The position numbers were made by a program, and so were the translations under genes. 64,000 bases of DNA from positions 68,089 through 132,088 of the forward strand of contig JAGQDJ010000186.1 of the NCBI GenBank assembly GCA_022885665.1, read 5' to 3'. Within the stretch, counting starts at the first letter, position 1. Each line of letters begins with the position of its first letter. This document shows, in pieces, positions 10,083 through 21,044 of this stretch. Under the pieces are notes generated by a model that was given only the letters and a program-made list of their open reading frames with translations, was not told the origin of the DNA and ran no database searches. The DNA comes from Triops longicaudatus (taxonomy: Eukaryota > Arthropoda > Branchiopoda > Notostraca > Triopsidae).

Positions 10083-13000
10083 ACGTGTCCACTTAGTTAA
10101 AATATTATTCAAAATAAATGTAGGAAACACTTCAAAACTGGAGTTGGCGTGATGCTGTTTCTTTTTTCGTAGAGCAATAGTACACGAGGCTAATAATTTA
10201 CTTACGATGGGTTGAGTAGTAATTTCACAGTTGATGAGGTTTCTGTACTTGGAGAAATTCCGCGAAGGGTCCATTAGTCCCTGCAAATCATCAAATATGC
10301 GTCGGTGTTTCGCTTGGACTTTCTCCCATGTGTCTTTCAGTCTTCTCGATGCCGAGTGATTCAACCCCGATATGATGGCGAAAACGGAATAGAAATTCCT
10401 GCATTCTTTGCAGTGCACTGATATAGCAACAGAAATAAAAGTGCTAGTAAGAGTTTAATGAAGCCAGACGCTTAAAACTTACAGGCAATTTCGATTAACT
10501 TCCGTATAACAGAGGCGCGGCGATTCATGTTAGGCTCGGAACAGATTTCCGTAACGACCCAGAACATTTCGTTATTGTTTAACTAAAGTAACGGAATATT
10601 AGTATATTTAATTTACGTTGATTGCAGCGACGTCATATCTCTTACTTCTTCAAACTGGGCTAGTTGAGGAGTACTTTTTCGAATTTTCCGTGAAAAAATG
10701 GCATCAACGTATTCCACACTCTCAATTTCTCGGAAAATGCCATAATCCTCTAACGTTAATTGTGCCGCGACTTGGGCTGCGCTGAGTTGCGACAAATGCA
10801 CGTGACTTTCTTGCTTCAAATCTGCCGCCAAATCGTCCGGTACAAGCGGATCCGTGCTTTGGTTGTTTTTGAGGTAATACCTGAAAAACTGTATGAGGCT
10901 TACTTTCCTCATAATTAGATGCGAAATTTACCTGCTAGCAACACCTAATCTTCCAGCCAGATCTTGACACTGGTCGGACAACTTCTTTTGCTTGATAAAA
11001 CCTCCTTCCGCAACGACGACTTCAGACAAGCTATAATTTGATTCCGACTCAGTAATTCCAAACTCTCTCAATGCGAGTGAAACTACTTCATGGGCGGTGG
11101 TATTCTACAGCAGAATCATGTTTGTTCAGCTTAAGAGAAAAATCGAGAACTTGCTACATCCACTTACCTTTTGAATGAGTAAATATTTAAAAGTTTGGTC
11201 GCATTTGTAAATTTTAAGCACGTGTTCACGAAGCTTAGGATTCGGAGGATCGCAAAGGTCGACGTTAATTTGCGGGGTAGAGCGGAAATGATTCTTTTGA
11301 GTCATTAGAGGACTCCTCGGGGGAGAAGAACTATGAGGCTCGTCTAGGCTTCCTTGATTTCCATCGCTATATGAAAGAGCGTTATACAATTAATCAGTGC
11401 AAATTAATACTGTCGTATTTTCCTGGTTGAAAAACGAAATAAGAGTTAAATTACCCTAATAAAGCCATTTTCAACAAACCACTCATCAATCGCGAGCCGT
11501 GGTGTCCGAGAGTCATAAATCCTTTCTTTTCTTTGCGTCCACAAGCAGGCAAATTCAGATTTGACTGGGATGTTCGACTTGGACGCCCAAGCGTCTTGCT
11601 TTCCATGGCTGATGGAGCAGTTGATTGGCGAACCGCTTCCTTTCTTCTCTTGGAACGCTTTCGTGAAAGACCTTCTCCGCACTCAAGGAGGCATTCCGAC
11701 ACTTTTCGGACATTTCTCAATCCTGAATTGACCCCGTTTATGTTTTCAATTGTTAAATGCTCCCATTTAATTCGTACCTAGAAGATTGGATTTGACAGTG
11801 AAGGATAAATGCGTGCTCCCTTTTAAAATCTCGTAGGCCTTGGCTAGTGAAATGTTTTCAAAATTGTGTCGATTCACTTCCAAAATCTCGTCGCCTCGCT
11901 TTAATCCCGACTCTTCCGCTTTGGAGTTCTTTTCTACCTAGAGTACCACCTATTTTTAGTGTCACAGATCGAATATTATCTTAGTCTAATTATAAAGACT
12001 AGTTTAAATTGTTCATACAACCGAATCTAACTTTGAAGTCTGAGCTTCGCAAAGTAAAATTGTTTACCTTTTCAACGAAGACGCCGGATTTTCTTTCTTC
12101 TCCACCTATAATGCTAAAAGAGAGAGCCTCGTCTCGTGAGGGTCTGGTTAAAGTTACTGTACGGCCCCGCGCTTTCTTTGCGCAAATCTGACTCAAGTCT
12201 TCTGCCTAGTAAAATCCCGGGTTAGTAGCAAGTAATTTACCAGTAATGAAGAATTAAAGTCACTTGGCAAATCATGTTGGCTTCCTCTAACTTGCTTTGC
12301 AACTTTTCAAGAAATTCCATCATACGTGGATCCGCTTCAAAATCGGTAAAATGATTCTGTACCCATTGTTCTACGACCGTGTTAATTTTCTCTCGTACAC
12401 TGACATCGTTAAACCTAAATACGAAAATGAAAAACACCGTCAAGTTAAACTTAGGTGATCCGAAACAAATCAGTAAAACTGTTTCAATGGAGTACGAAAC
12501 AAGGTAAATGGGTTATATTTTCTTTGTGTTTCGAGAATTAATTGTCAACGTTACCATTCCAAGAATTTGTCACACACGATCAAAGGATTAGTAATGAAAA
12601 TCCGATGCGTGAGAAGGAAGTCTTCAACATAAAACTGGTCGTCAGAATTATCCTCCACAAGGTGCCGGGTAAGTTTTTCGGGCGTTCCCTATAGTGCATA
12701 AAGTGTTACTATTGCCATCGAAAAAGCTTTGTTTTCGAGGTGTCGTTACTCTGACAACAATTTGTGATTTTTTGTGTGAATCACTGGTGCTGACTTGCTC
12801 CGTTACTAACACAACCCGACCATCCTCCTTGTATTCTTTCGTATTTTCCTCCCCTTGGTGAATAATTCTGAAGTAATCAACTTGGCTTACGCTAACGTAC
12901 TGGCAATCGCTACATTTTGTGCGTATCGTGCCTTTCTGCAGAACTTTTTCCCTTGTGGGCGATATACCGAAACTACAAAATAGTAACCAAAATTACGTTC

Positions 13001-14120
13001 CTTTGCGCTCACACCCTTGACACTTTGAATAGTCAACCAACGTTTAAAGGACCATAGGGCTTACCAATCACCAAGCGCCAGAGTGTGCACTTCCTCGTTG
13101 CTCAAATTTACTTCTACTTCGCCATTGATAATCACATTCCACTCGTCCAGTACTTCTCCGTTATGCTTAACAATCATGTTGGCGTCCTCCAGCACGTGCA
13201 ACACCTAACAGTATACCTCATTATACCTCAGTGTACCTCAGACTTGTTTCTGGAAGACGAATTGCTTCAGGTGTCCGGCACTTACCATTGCGCGGCAGAA
13301 CTCTCGTCGGACGAAGAGCGTCATGTTGGCAAAAGCTCTGAAGTGTTGAATAAATTCAACTAGGACTTCAACATCTTCATCCGTTCGTTCACTAGGATCC
13401 TTTTCTAAGCATTCGCGCACGGTATCACGTACAGTCAGGTTCTAAACAGAAAGAAAGAATGGTTTTAGTTACGTTAGCAGTCGTGGAAGGAAATGTTATG
13501 TTGTAACAATCTGTTAGAACCTGTAGTCCATCTGCGAGGTCTTCTTCATCGCTGTCGTCGACCGACGTTTCCTTTAATCCCGAAAAGTCCACTTCTTCTG
13601 CCTCAACAGAACTCAAGATTGTACCCGATCCCGAGTACGCCGAACTCGTGTCCGAATCATGGGAACTCCCGCGTGAGTTTGGCAGAAGTGGAGCAGGCAT
13701 CGGACTGATATCGCCATTTTCGAGCAGGGTAGGAAATTGCAACTAAAGCAACGTAAGATAACAGAAGTTTGTTTACAATTAAAAGTTAACAAGCTTGTAG
13801 TTATATTTAGCAAAATTTTGTTGAAAAGTCTATAGCACGATTGGTTTACAGATCCTGAAAAATGACGTAGCGGACAGGCGATGTCCAAATAGTTACGCGG
13901 AACTGGTTGCATAAAAGTCTGCTGAGTATTACGATACATACTGGCCAACAAATTTACACGAAAAACTTAATAACGGCAAACTGAAGAAATGGTTAGACTG
14001 CGTGTAGTAGTATACCTTGAAACCTTTGGATTCGAAGGCTTTTACAACAGAAGCCACACTAGGTTTAACAAAATCCACTTGGTCTTCTTCCTCATTGTGG
14101 CCACTATCCTCAGAAATCAT
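7652..14120 (-). CDS. PDZ-GEF/RAPGEF2-6-like Rap guanine nucleotide exchange factor, copy A
   Basis: Predicted exchange factor for Rap GTPases at the membrane or cell junctions. Exons 5' to 3': 14016-14120, 13521-13742, 13286-13441, 13065-13204, 12750-12972, 12555-12688, 12264-12414, 12068-12205, 11778-11937, 11455-11722, 11168-11366, 10932-11104, 10646-10880, 10483-10582, 10206-10417, 9468-9707, 8763-9378, 8186-8386, 7652-7809; sum 3831 nt, 1276 aa, phases consistent. Domains: cyclic-nucleotide-binding-like (about 115-245), RasGEF-N (283-400), PDZ (390-477, ESGLKRGDEILEVN), Ras-association (605-692), CDC25 catalytic domain (about 715-930, FAIISGLNHSASRRL, DPSRNFSKYRNLIN). The start MISEDSGHNEEED is new and has an in-frame TAG just upstream. 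Copy A lacks the first cyclic-nucleotide-like domain. Its last exon (…FLPRGNPPDTRR…SEDAGD stop) aligns with the penultimate exon of copy B but lacks PPDY and VSAV. No frameshift or stop breaks it, so it looks functional. The last exon is the least certain. Confidence 0.9.
10047..10078. repeat. poly(T) tract, 32 nt
   Basis: Homopolymer inside the 498-nt intron 9708-10205 of copy A, the longest intron of that gene. I see no exon in the rest of this intron. Confidence 0.95.
13211..13240. repeat. three 10-bp tandem units
   Basis: Three near-identical decamers ending in TACCTCA lie in the 81-nt intron between copy A exons at 13204 and 13286. On the minus strand they read as repeated TGAGGTA units directly before the splice acceptor. 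Confidence 0.9.
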
Positions 14121-14312
14121 TTCGCGCTAACTACTTGCGCTGCTGATAGTTAAACAGAGACTCGCTGATCAACACTGACATCCAAGAGGTAGCCAAACGG
14201 GCGAACTATTATGGTCGGTGCTTTGCTTTACGAAAGCCAGCCACTCCCTTACTAGTTGCACACGCGAACTCCAAAACAGCCTTTATTTGCTGTTCTACAC
14301 GAAAAAACTTAC

Positions 14313-14481
14313 AGCTTGCCATTTCCGGGTACGGCTCCAGTAGGAATACAGAAACTTTACCACATCCCGTATGATAAAATAAAGTCTTGTGGACGACTCG
14401 TTTCCGCAGGACTTTTGTCGTCATTTGGCCAGTCACCAGCCCCACTTCGAGACACTGCGTAGCGCCATCCACGACTTGGAC
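14313..14481 (-). other. possible 5' non-coding exon or relic exon upstream of PDZ-GEF copy A
   Basis: The minus strand has a TAG acceptor before 14481, an open frame of 56 codons, and a GTAAGTTT donor after 14313. The frame ends in LLEPYPEMAS, reminiscent of LILEPSEMIV at the end of copy B exon 4 (37172-37247), which also stops at a GTAAGTTT donor. The phase does not fit the first coding exon of copy A, so it cannot simply extend the protein. It could be a 5' UTR exon, a decayed duplicate, or coincidence. Confidence 0.25.
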
Positions 14482-16226
14482 CTAAGCGGCAAGTATCCGA
14501 CATTGTATTACTCATAGTATGTAATAAGTTTATTGGGTAGCCTTACATGGTGGAATAGCGTCTTATGACTGTTCTACTGTGTCATCCAAGACAACAAATT
14601 GTCAAAAGCGGAAGGTAAGCAAGTAGATAGAAGCAAAATCCATTAATATCCTGCAAGTAATTTATCGGATAGTATTGGCAAGCTTGCAAAGTCTTCCACT
14701 ACAAGCTTACACAAGGAAAGGAAAGTAGATGTAGTTATTTTAAATACTCGGCACTTGCAGGGGAGACACGGAGTACTTACGCGACACCTGAGTGTCGTGT
14801 GTTTGGAATGGCGACAGTTTCTTTATTTGTTAATGACTATGCCTTCAATGTTGACTAGTTTTGGCGATTTTAGAAGAATGCGTATGTCGCGGATGAATCC
14901 GCTCCAATTAAACAATTTATCCTATTTTCAGAAATTTCATAAAGGATGTGGCGGCGTCAAGGTTTCCTCGTTTACTGGGTAGTAGTATTTTATTTAGAAA
15001 CAGCTAATGTCGCAATGTTCCCAACGCGGAATCATAGAGCCAGCTCCGGGTTATCGTTTAGCGCATACGTCTATTCTTGATTACTCTCACTACTTATCCA
15101 GAAGTACGTAAGGTATTTTGCAACACAGAAACGCCACTGCAACAATTGCTGCGTGCAGTGACGGTGATTGAAATTTTCGGAACAAACAAGGTTACACAAC
15201 AATCGATGCCAAGAAAATGTCAGAGAACGAATACTACCTTGCATATCTTCCGTTTTTTTTTTTGGCAGCAAGGTAGAGAATTCAGATATGCAGTTTGACT
15301 ATTACAGAAAGTAAGAGCCCTAAATACGGCTCACCCCTTTTTCTGTTATCACTAATTCACATTTGTCCCAAAAATCTTCGATCCCTTGTACGTGGTAAAG
15401 GACTTCATATTAACCTGCGTCATTCTCTTCCGTATTAAATCGTCAATACATGGCGCGTAATTACTATTTTTTTTAATGACTACTTCTGTCAGGAAATTAG
15501 GGATAGGGCAAAATTAGGCTTTTGTGCTAAATCTGGGGTATTTTTAAGTACAATACAACGTAAGTACCCAGCGAAAGGCAAATTTGTCTGCTTCTTGAAA
15601 CCAATTATAATTTAATGTGGGATCCAAAATTTCTACGATTCATAAGAGTAATTCAGTAGAATCTTATTATACTGAACGTTCGGAGAGAGAAGAATAATCT
15701 GAATTTCGCTATATTTCCCTCTGTGAACGTTTTGCTGTACTTTTACATAACTAGGACCTTGAGAAGCAATTTGCAGTTTTTTATGTAAGGGTTCATTATG
15801 ACGAGATTTTCTGGTACAAGATAGAGGTATAGTATCAATAATTACTGTACCGCCTTTTTATATCCAAGCATCCGTGATAAACCAGACAACAGTCCGCCTG
15901 CTCTCTTTAGTCCTCCGTACTTTCTCATAAGAGTAAAATTGCAAATCGACGTGATGTAAAGTAAACAACTCGATAATTTCGCAAATATCGAAGCCAAATA
16001 AAGTGACAAGAGGAAATAATTTTAAACTAAAGAATACCCTGCTTATCCCTATCGTTACTCATACGTATAACATTTATATAAGAGACGACTATAAATGTAT
16101 CGCTCATTTACGTTACCAACAACAGGCGACAGCCTACGTCGGGATTACATGAAAAAAAGAAAGAATTAGAAAGTGATGTTATGGTAATTGGAAAGTAAAC
16201 TGAACGAGCTTTGTTTTTTGGAAACA

Positions 16227-16232
16227 TTTATT
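16227..16232 (-). terminator. poly(A) signal of the cuticle gene
   Basis: Minus-strand AATAAA about 60 nt after the cuticle stop codon. Confidence 0.6.
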
Positions 16233-16290
16233 CTAGGCTATATATAGAGATTTTGAGAACATAAGTTCATGTAGCCTCGATTGACAATTC

Positions 16291-16940
16291 TTAATACTGT
16301 ACAGGGGCGACGTAAGGGGCGGGTTGGTAAGCGGGCTTGGCGTAGGAAACAGGGGCGACATAAGGAGCAGGCTGATAGACAGGCTTAGCAACAGGGGCGA
16401 CATAAGGGGCAGGTTGGTAGACGGGTTTGGCAAGAGGGGCAACGGGTTCGTAGACAGGCTGCGCAACAGGTGCCACGTAGGTGGCGGGTTTGTAGGCCGG
16501 CTGGTATGCAGGGGCGTAAGCCTTGGCTTCCCCGGAGTACTGGACATCAGCTACGAAGCCGCTGTAGCCATCGACGTAGTAATTGACAGTCTGAAAGGCA
16601 ACGTATTCCACATTCCGTATTAAACGAGTAGATGAAATATACGAAAACATTACCTGACGGCGACCATCGGGAAGGTCGACGAAGTAAGATCCCTTAGTGT
16701 TGTCACCATTGCGGTTTTCTTCATGTCCCATGTTCACGTAGCTGTAGTCATCCTTAACAGCCCAGTTAAAGTTGTAGTAGGCGGGGGCGGAGTAAGCCGG
16801 GGCCAAGTACGCGGGTTTGCTGTACACATCAATAGCGGACGCAGCAGCAGCCAAAGCGAGGACGATGAAGATCTTATAAAAAATGAACATGATTTTTTTT
16901 ACTGAAATTACGTATTTTCAAGAGTTATTCTTACCTTCAT
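16291..16940 (-). CDS. RR-type (chitin_bind_4) cuticular protein
   Basis: Secreted structural protein of the exoskeleton. Three exons: 16935-16940 (ATGAAG only), 16654-16872, 16291-16590; 525 nt, 174 aa. The two-codon first exon followed by GTAAGA is the classic arthropod cuticle-gene layout and gives the signal peptide MKIFIVLALAAAASA. I therefore reject the ATG at 16890, which lies in intron 1. The chitin-binding region spans about residues 32-100 (YYNFNWAVKDDY, then NGDNTKGSY, DGRRQ joined to TVNYYVDGYSGFVADV), closest to the RR-2 form but without a perfect consensus. The C-terminal half is low-complexity Pro/Ala/Tyr/Val with repeats of PVYQPAPYVAPVAK. The second intron (16591-16653) is 63 nt, a multiple of three, and contains no stop codon. 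The gene lies between the two PDZ-GEF copies on the same strand. Confidence 0.92.
16300..16510 (-). repeat. in-frame tandem repeats in the cuticle gene
   Basis: Imperfect 40-50 nt units encode PVYQPAPYVAP-like segments, at least three clear copies plus degenerate ones. They make up the C-terminal half of the cuticular protein. Confidence 0.85.
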
Positions 16941-17034
16941 GACGGTTGAAATAGTTTTTATTTTGCTGAATTTTCCTTGCTTGCTGCGTGAAGCTAGAAG
17001 CTCAACTGTGATGCTTACTCCGGAGTGCTGTAGA

Positions 17035-17041
17035 ATTTATA
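17035..17041 (-). promoter_or_regulatory. TATA box of the cuticle gene
   Basis: Minus-strand TATAAAT about 95 nt upstream of the start codon. An initiator-like TCACAGTT lies about 30 nt downstream (near 17008), giving a plausible start site and a 5' UTR of about 65 nt. Confidence 0.65.
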
Positions 17042-20000
17042 TGTTGAGCTAGAAATCTCTCATTGCGTACAATCACTTCACATTCATCGTCCTAAGAAAA
17101 AACCACGCCCTTGCCCTGCCTTCATTGTGGCGTGAAAAACCTTGCAATTGAACATTCAAAACTGGAACTCGAAGAGCTGGCCCACTCTTTGATGGAGTTA
17201 CCCAAAATACGAAACAGGGCTATTTCAGTGAAAGTCAGTTTCTTTTTTTAGTACCGATTTTCCCTTGGCCCTGACAAAACGTACTCGTCAAAGGCTATTC
17301 AACACCTTTCTTAGTTTACACCTTTCCTTATTTCATTTTTCACCGGTTCATTTTTCTTATAAGCGTATTAAAAAGCGAAAGCGAGAGTAGCCATTGCGAG
17401 ATTCCTTACTTCTAGTTATCTCACATAGTACTCTTGATAGATAACACTTCCTATATGGCCTACTTCTTGTATTGTTTTAATTTTCTCGTTTTTTACTCTC
17501 TTGAAGTAATCTACAATTTATATTCCTATTTACTAGTAATAATGAAATGCGGTGAGAGCAATGGAATGCATTTGCTCAGTATACGTGAGAATATTTTTAT
17601 TTAAATCGTTTTTTTCACCTAGAAGCAACAAAATCAGTGTCTTATTGCGCGAAAAATAGTAACAGACTATGAAGTGTTTAGTTGGAATGTAAGAACAAAG
17701 ATCATGGTGAGGAAAGGCAACTCGATTTTCACTTATCTTTTGTCAAGTAAAAATGGTCCTTCCTGGAGTACGTCCAGATGTCCAGTATAGTGTCAACGGC
17801 TATAACACCTAAGCTATTGACAATACTGTGTTATCCAGTTTGAGTACTATCTTCATGATTGGAAACTGGACCAGAAGTTGTCCATGCTTAACTTTCCCAT
17901 TTGCCGTTTTTTATTCCGAAGATTTCTACTTCTCTTCCGAATACCAAGACCATGTATGACTTGCGACTGTTCGGACATTTGATAATTCTTTTTGGAGTAA
18001 TGGATTTCTTACCACACGCTCTTTAACATTCTTGTTCACAACAGGTCCTGGTAAAAGCCGCTGTTCCAATTACGCGTGAATAAGTTTCGTTGTTGACAAG
18101 TTAATTGCTTTCTCTTACTGTCAATAAAGATAAACCCTGCGTGCCAAAGCAAAATTAATTTCCTTGAAAGAGCAGGTTTTGAAATCGACGACGAAGACAT
18201 AGCATCAAGCAAAGCAAGGCTAGAAAATTTTAGCATAAGAAATGGCTTTTACGTCCGCAGTCAGTAAATAAAAAGGCAATGACAAAACTTTCCACCATTG
18301 CATGTCGATGGTTACTGACCATTTCATTCCCATAATTAGATCATGTCGCTTACTTCCTCATTCACTTGTATGACGAGACTGAGCTCCTTTTACTTTGAAC
18401 TTGCATTGTTTATTGTGAGAAAACCTGGAGAAAACTTTAGTCGCTTTCTTCCTAGCCTGTCTTACAATGCAGATTGCATAGGTTGCCAAGAACATTTTTG
18501 CTTTTTTTAAATTAACCGCAATACATAGAAAACCTCTTTGAATTGGGAATTTCTTCGTCGCCCGTTTGGCTTAAACCGAGTTAGTGGCTGCAGGAAGGAA
18601 CGACCCTCTCTCATATCGACCTCTACCAGAACGACCCCAATTTTTTAGTACCTAAACGACCCTATACCAAAACGTCGTTCTGTTGAGCACAAAACGACTC
18701 TAACTTGAATCGAACCAAAACGACGATCAAATAATTAAAATATTGTATAAACAAAATTTAATCTCGTCACATTAGTTTTTGACACAAACTGAAATATAAG
18801 TACAAAATTCTTAGCACAGCCAAAATATAAATATTAAAAATTAGACTACCCGCACCATAGCTCATAGTCGTCATTTTCGTCCTAAATTAAAAAATACAAA
18901 CTGTTTAAAAACTTTTCTAATAGAACGCTGGAATATACTTCATCGAGCAATTTTTTTAGAAGGCGTTTATATAATCGAGAAATGGATTTTTTTGTCCTTT
19001 CCGCTTTGTTCCGTTCGTTAAATTCAATCCAATCTATGAGAAGTAAGGAGTTTGAAAAGATTATTCGCTGTGAGATTTTCAAGATCGTAGCTTAGCCATT
19101 GGTCGTGGTTGAGGGCAAGTTCCTAACTTCATTGCCTTTCTCACTGACGGACCAAACATATATCTATTTCACTTGACTCGAGAGGGTTCATGTATAACTT
19201 CCAAATTTCTTCACGTTGCCCACGTGGCATGCTATTCTAGTCCATAGTGGGCATATAACACGTAGGGTTATGCGAATGATCTCGTGAAAGTCGTCAATGC
19301 AAGACTGCTACCCATAATCTTTATAAAGCTGCCCGAGTTTGAAAACTCGTAACACGTCTAGATAGCAAACTTTCATGTCCGTCACGTAAAAAGCTCTCGA
19401 AGGTGTCAATTCCCTCGGCTGTTGAAAGACCGCGTGAAAAAACGGAAAAATCCCGAAAAGAACCAACTTGACTATAAGCACGTAAAATTAACACATCATT
19501 TGCATTGAATTTCAGACATTCTTTTTGACTTTTCTTGACTTTGCTCAGGTTTGGTACATATTACAGTAAAAATCTAGCTATAACGCAAACGCAGGAAATG
19601 TATCCGTCATAACTGATTGCAGTAAGTGCCAGCTTTTCCTTTTGCTAGGACATATGCACTTGTGCGCAATAGCTGCTTGTTCGTTGTAACCGGTGTACGT
19701 TATATCGAAATTTTACTGTAATAAACTCTATTGCTAAGGATATAAGAGATAGAGGTTCCTGTGGGTGCTAAGAAGTCAAGTATACATATCCTACACCCTA
19801 ATCTTTACATTGAAAGTTAAGGAACAGGAACTGCCGTACATGACTACTGACGTATCTACGGGGCCAGTGCATTAATGCTACCCCATTTGACGAAAAAAAA
19901 AAAGAAACAAAAGGATGCCATGGAGAACTGATTTGTCACCCGCGAACGGGACGACTGCCGCTCAGATTGGCCATGTTTTATACAATTATTTATTGTACTA

Positions 20001-21044
20001 CACCTTATTATTTGTTTGTTTGCGTTGAAGACCGGCGTAGGCTTTGGCCTATTGCTAGAAACCAATCCCTTACCAGAATATATCCAATAACGGATTCCCG
20101 TAACGTACCACAAGAACGCAGTTAGAACACGATAGTAAAACACCATTGCTGTAAATGGGAACGTTTTATACAAAGAGGCAATGAATAAAAAGCCACGACA
20201 ATTTACACCAAAATAAGCAAGGTACGCCAAATGAGCCACCAAAAAGGGCCCATAAAACCCCACTAAACATTTCTTTTTTTCTGAATTCTTACTAAAACGG
20301 GACTTCCGCTGAGCTTGAAAAAACGTCTTAAAAGGAGTAAACGAAAGTTGCCATCTCGGTAAAACATACTTGAGGAAAAGGGCGGTGCTACAAGCTTATT
20401 TCACGGCAGTAAATTTGGGGGGATGAGAACTTTGTGTTTGTGTTTCGGTGTGTGTAGCAGCACGATTAGTTTTCAAGTAGTGTTTCCAAAAACATTTGGG
20501 GGAGGATCAGGTCACTTAACAGATCTCATTTTTTTTCTACATCTGGCATGTCACTAATACTGGATGCGAGCTGATACAAGCTACAAATTCGGTCACGTGA
20601 CTGCTGACTTTTTCATCATCACACAAGATATAATATTACAAGCTTATTACTGTTATTTGCAAAAAACGTGAATAATCTGCAAATACGATTAGCAATGATA
20701 AAAAAGTGCTTTGAAATCGTTTTTTTTTTCTTTCTTTTCCGGGAGCTGTGCATTGTAAGAATTCTTGGCAAAATATACAATATATAATGGGACAAATAAC
20801 AATAACTTCATCTCTTTAGTAAATAGAATTGATCTTTGGAATGAGAGGCAATTCCAAGCCCCAAAGGGTCAACATATACGTTCAAAATATACAAAAGTTT
20901 TACACCAAGGCGGGGCAAAAGATTGCAAAATGACCAAAGCTTGGTGACAAAACGGACCAAATGAATTCCTGAAATATCCTTCTTTCAAAGAATGAAAATA
21001 CAAAGTATGTACAGGTCAGAGTATATAATCGTATTCATTTTCGC
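17042..21044. other. intergenic region between the cuticle gene and PDZ-GEF copy B
   Basis: AT-rich with no gene I can support. The longest open frame (19856-20263, -, 135 codons) is hydrophobic but starts right after an in-frame stop and matches no family convincingly. A CGAC-rich motif cluster at 18597-18722 is listed separately. The 3' UTR of copy B should occupy the right end. Confidence 0.5.
18597..18722. repeat. cluster of degenerate AACGAC(CC) motifs
   Basis: About eight copies of a short CGACC/AACGAC motif (one inverted as CGTCGTT) occur within 125 nt at irregular 10-25 nt spacing. They do not form a regular tandem array or coding repeat. Function unknown. Confidence 0.5.

Larger units (their letters stand above)
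14121..16290. other. region between PDZ-GEF copy A and the cuticle gene
   Basis: Expected to hold the copy A promoter and the cuticle gene's 3' UTR. Short overlapping open frames (14755-14982, 15071-15298) show no recognisable domain or splice pattern. Apart from the possible exon at 14313-14481, I see nothing. Confidence 0.5.

Noticed and set aside
16888..16890. ATG at 16890 as start of the cuticular protein
   Set aside because: It lies in intron 1; splicing ATGAAG (16935-16940) to 16872 gives a standard cuticle signal peptide.
19856..20263. 135-codon hydrophobic minus-strand frame with a VAHLAYLAYFG segment faintly like TMEM86/YhhN proteins
   Set aside because: An in-frame stop directly precedes it, the similarity covers one helix only, no neighbouring exons fit, and T-rich DNA gives hydrophobic frames by chance.
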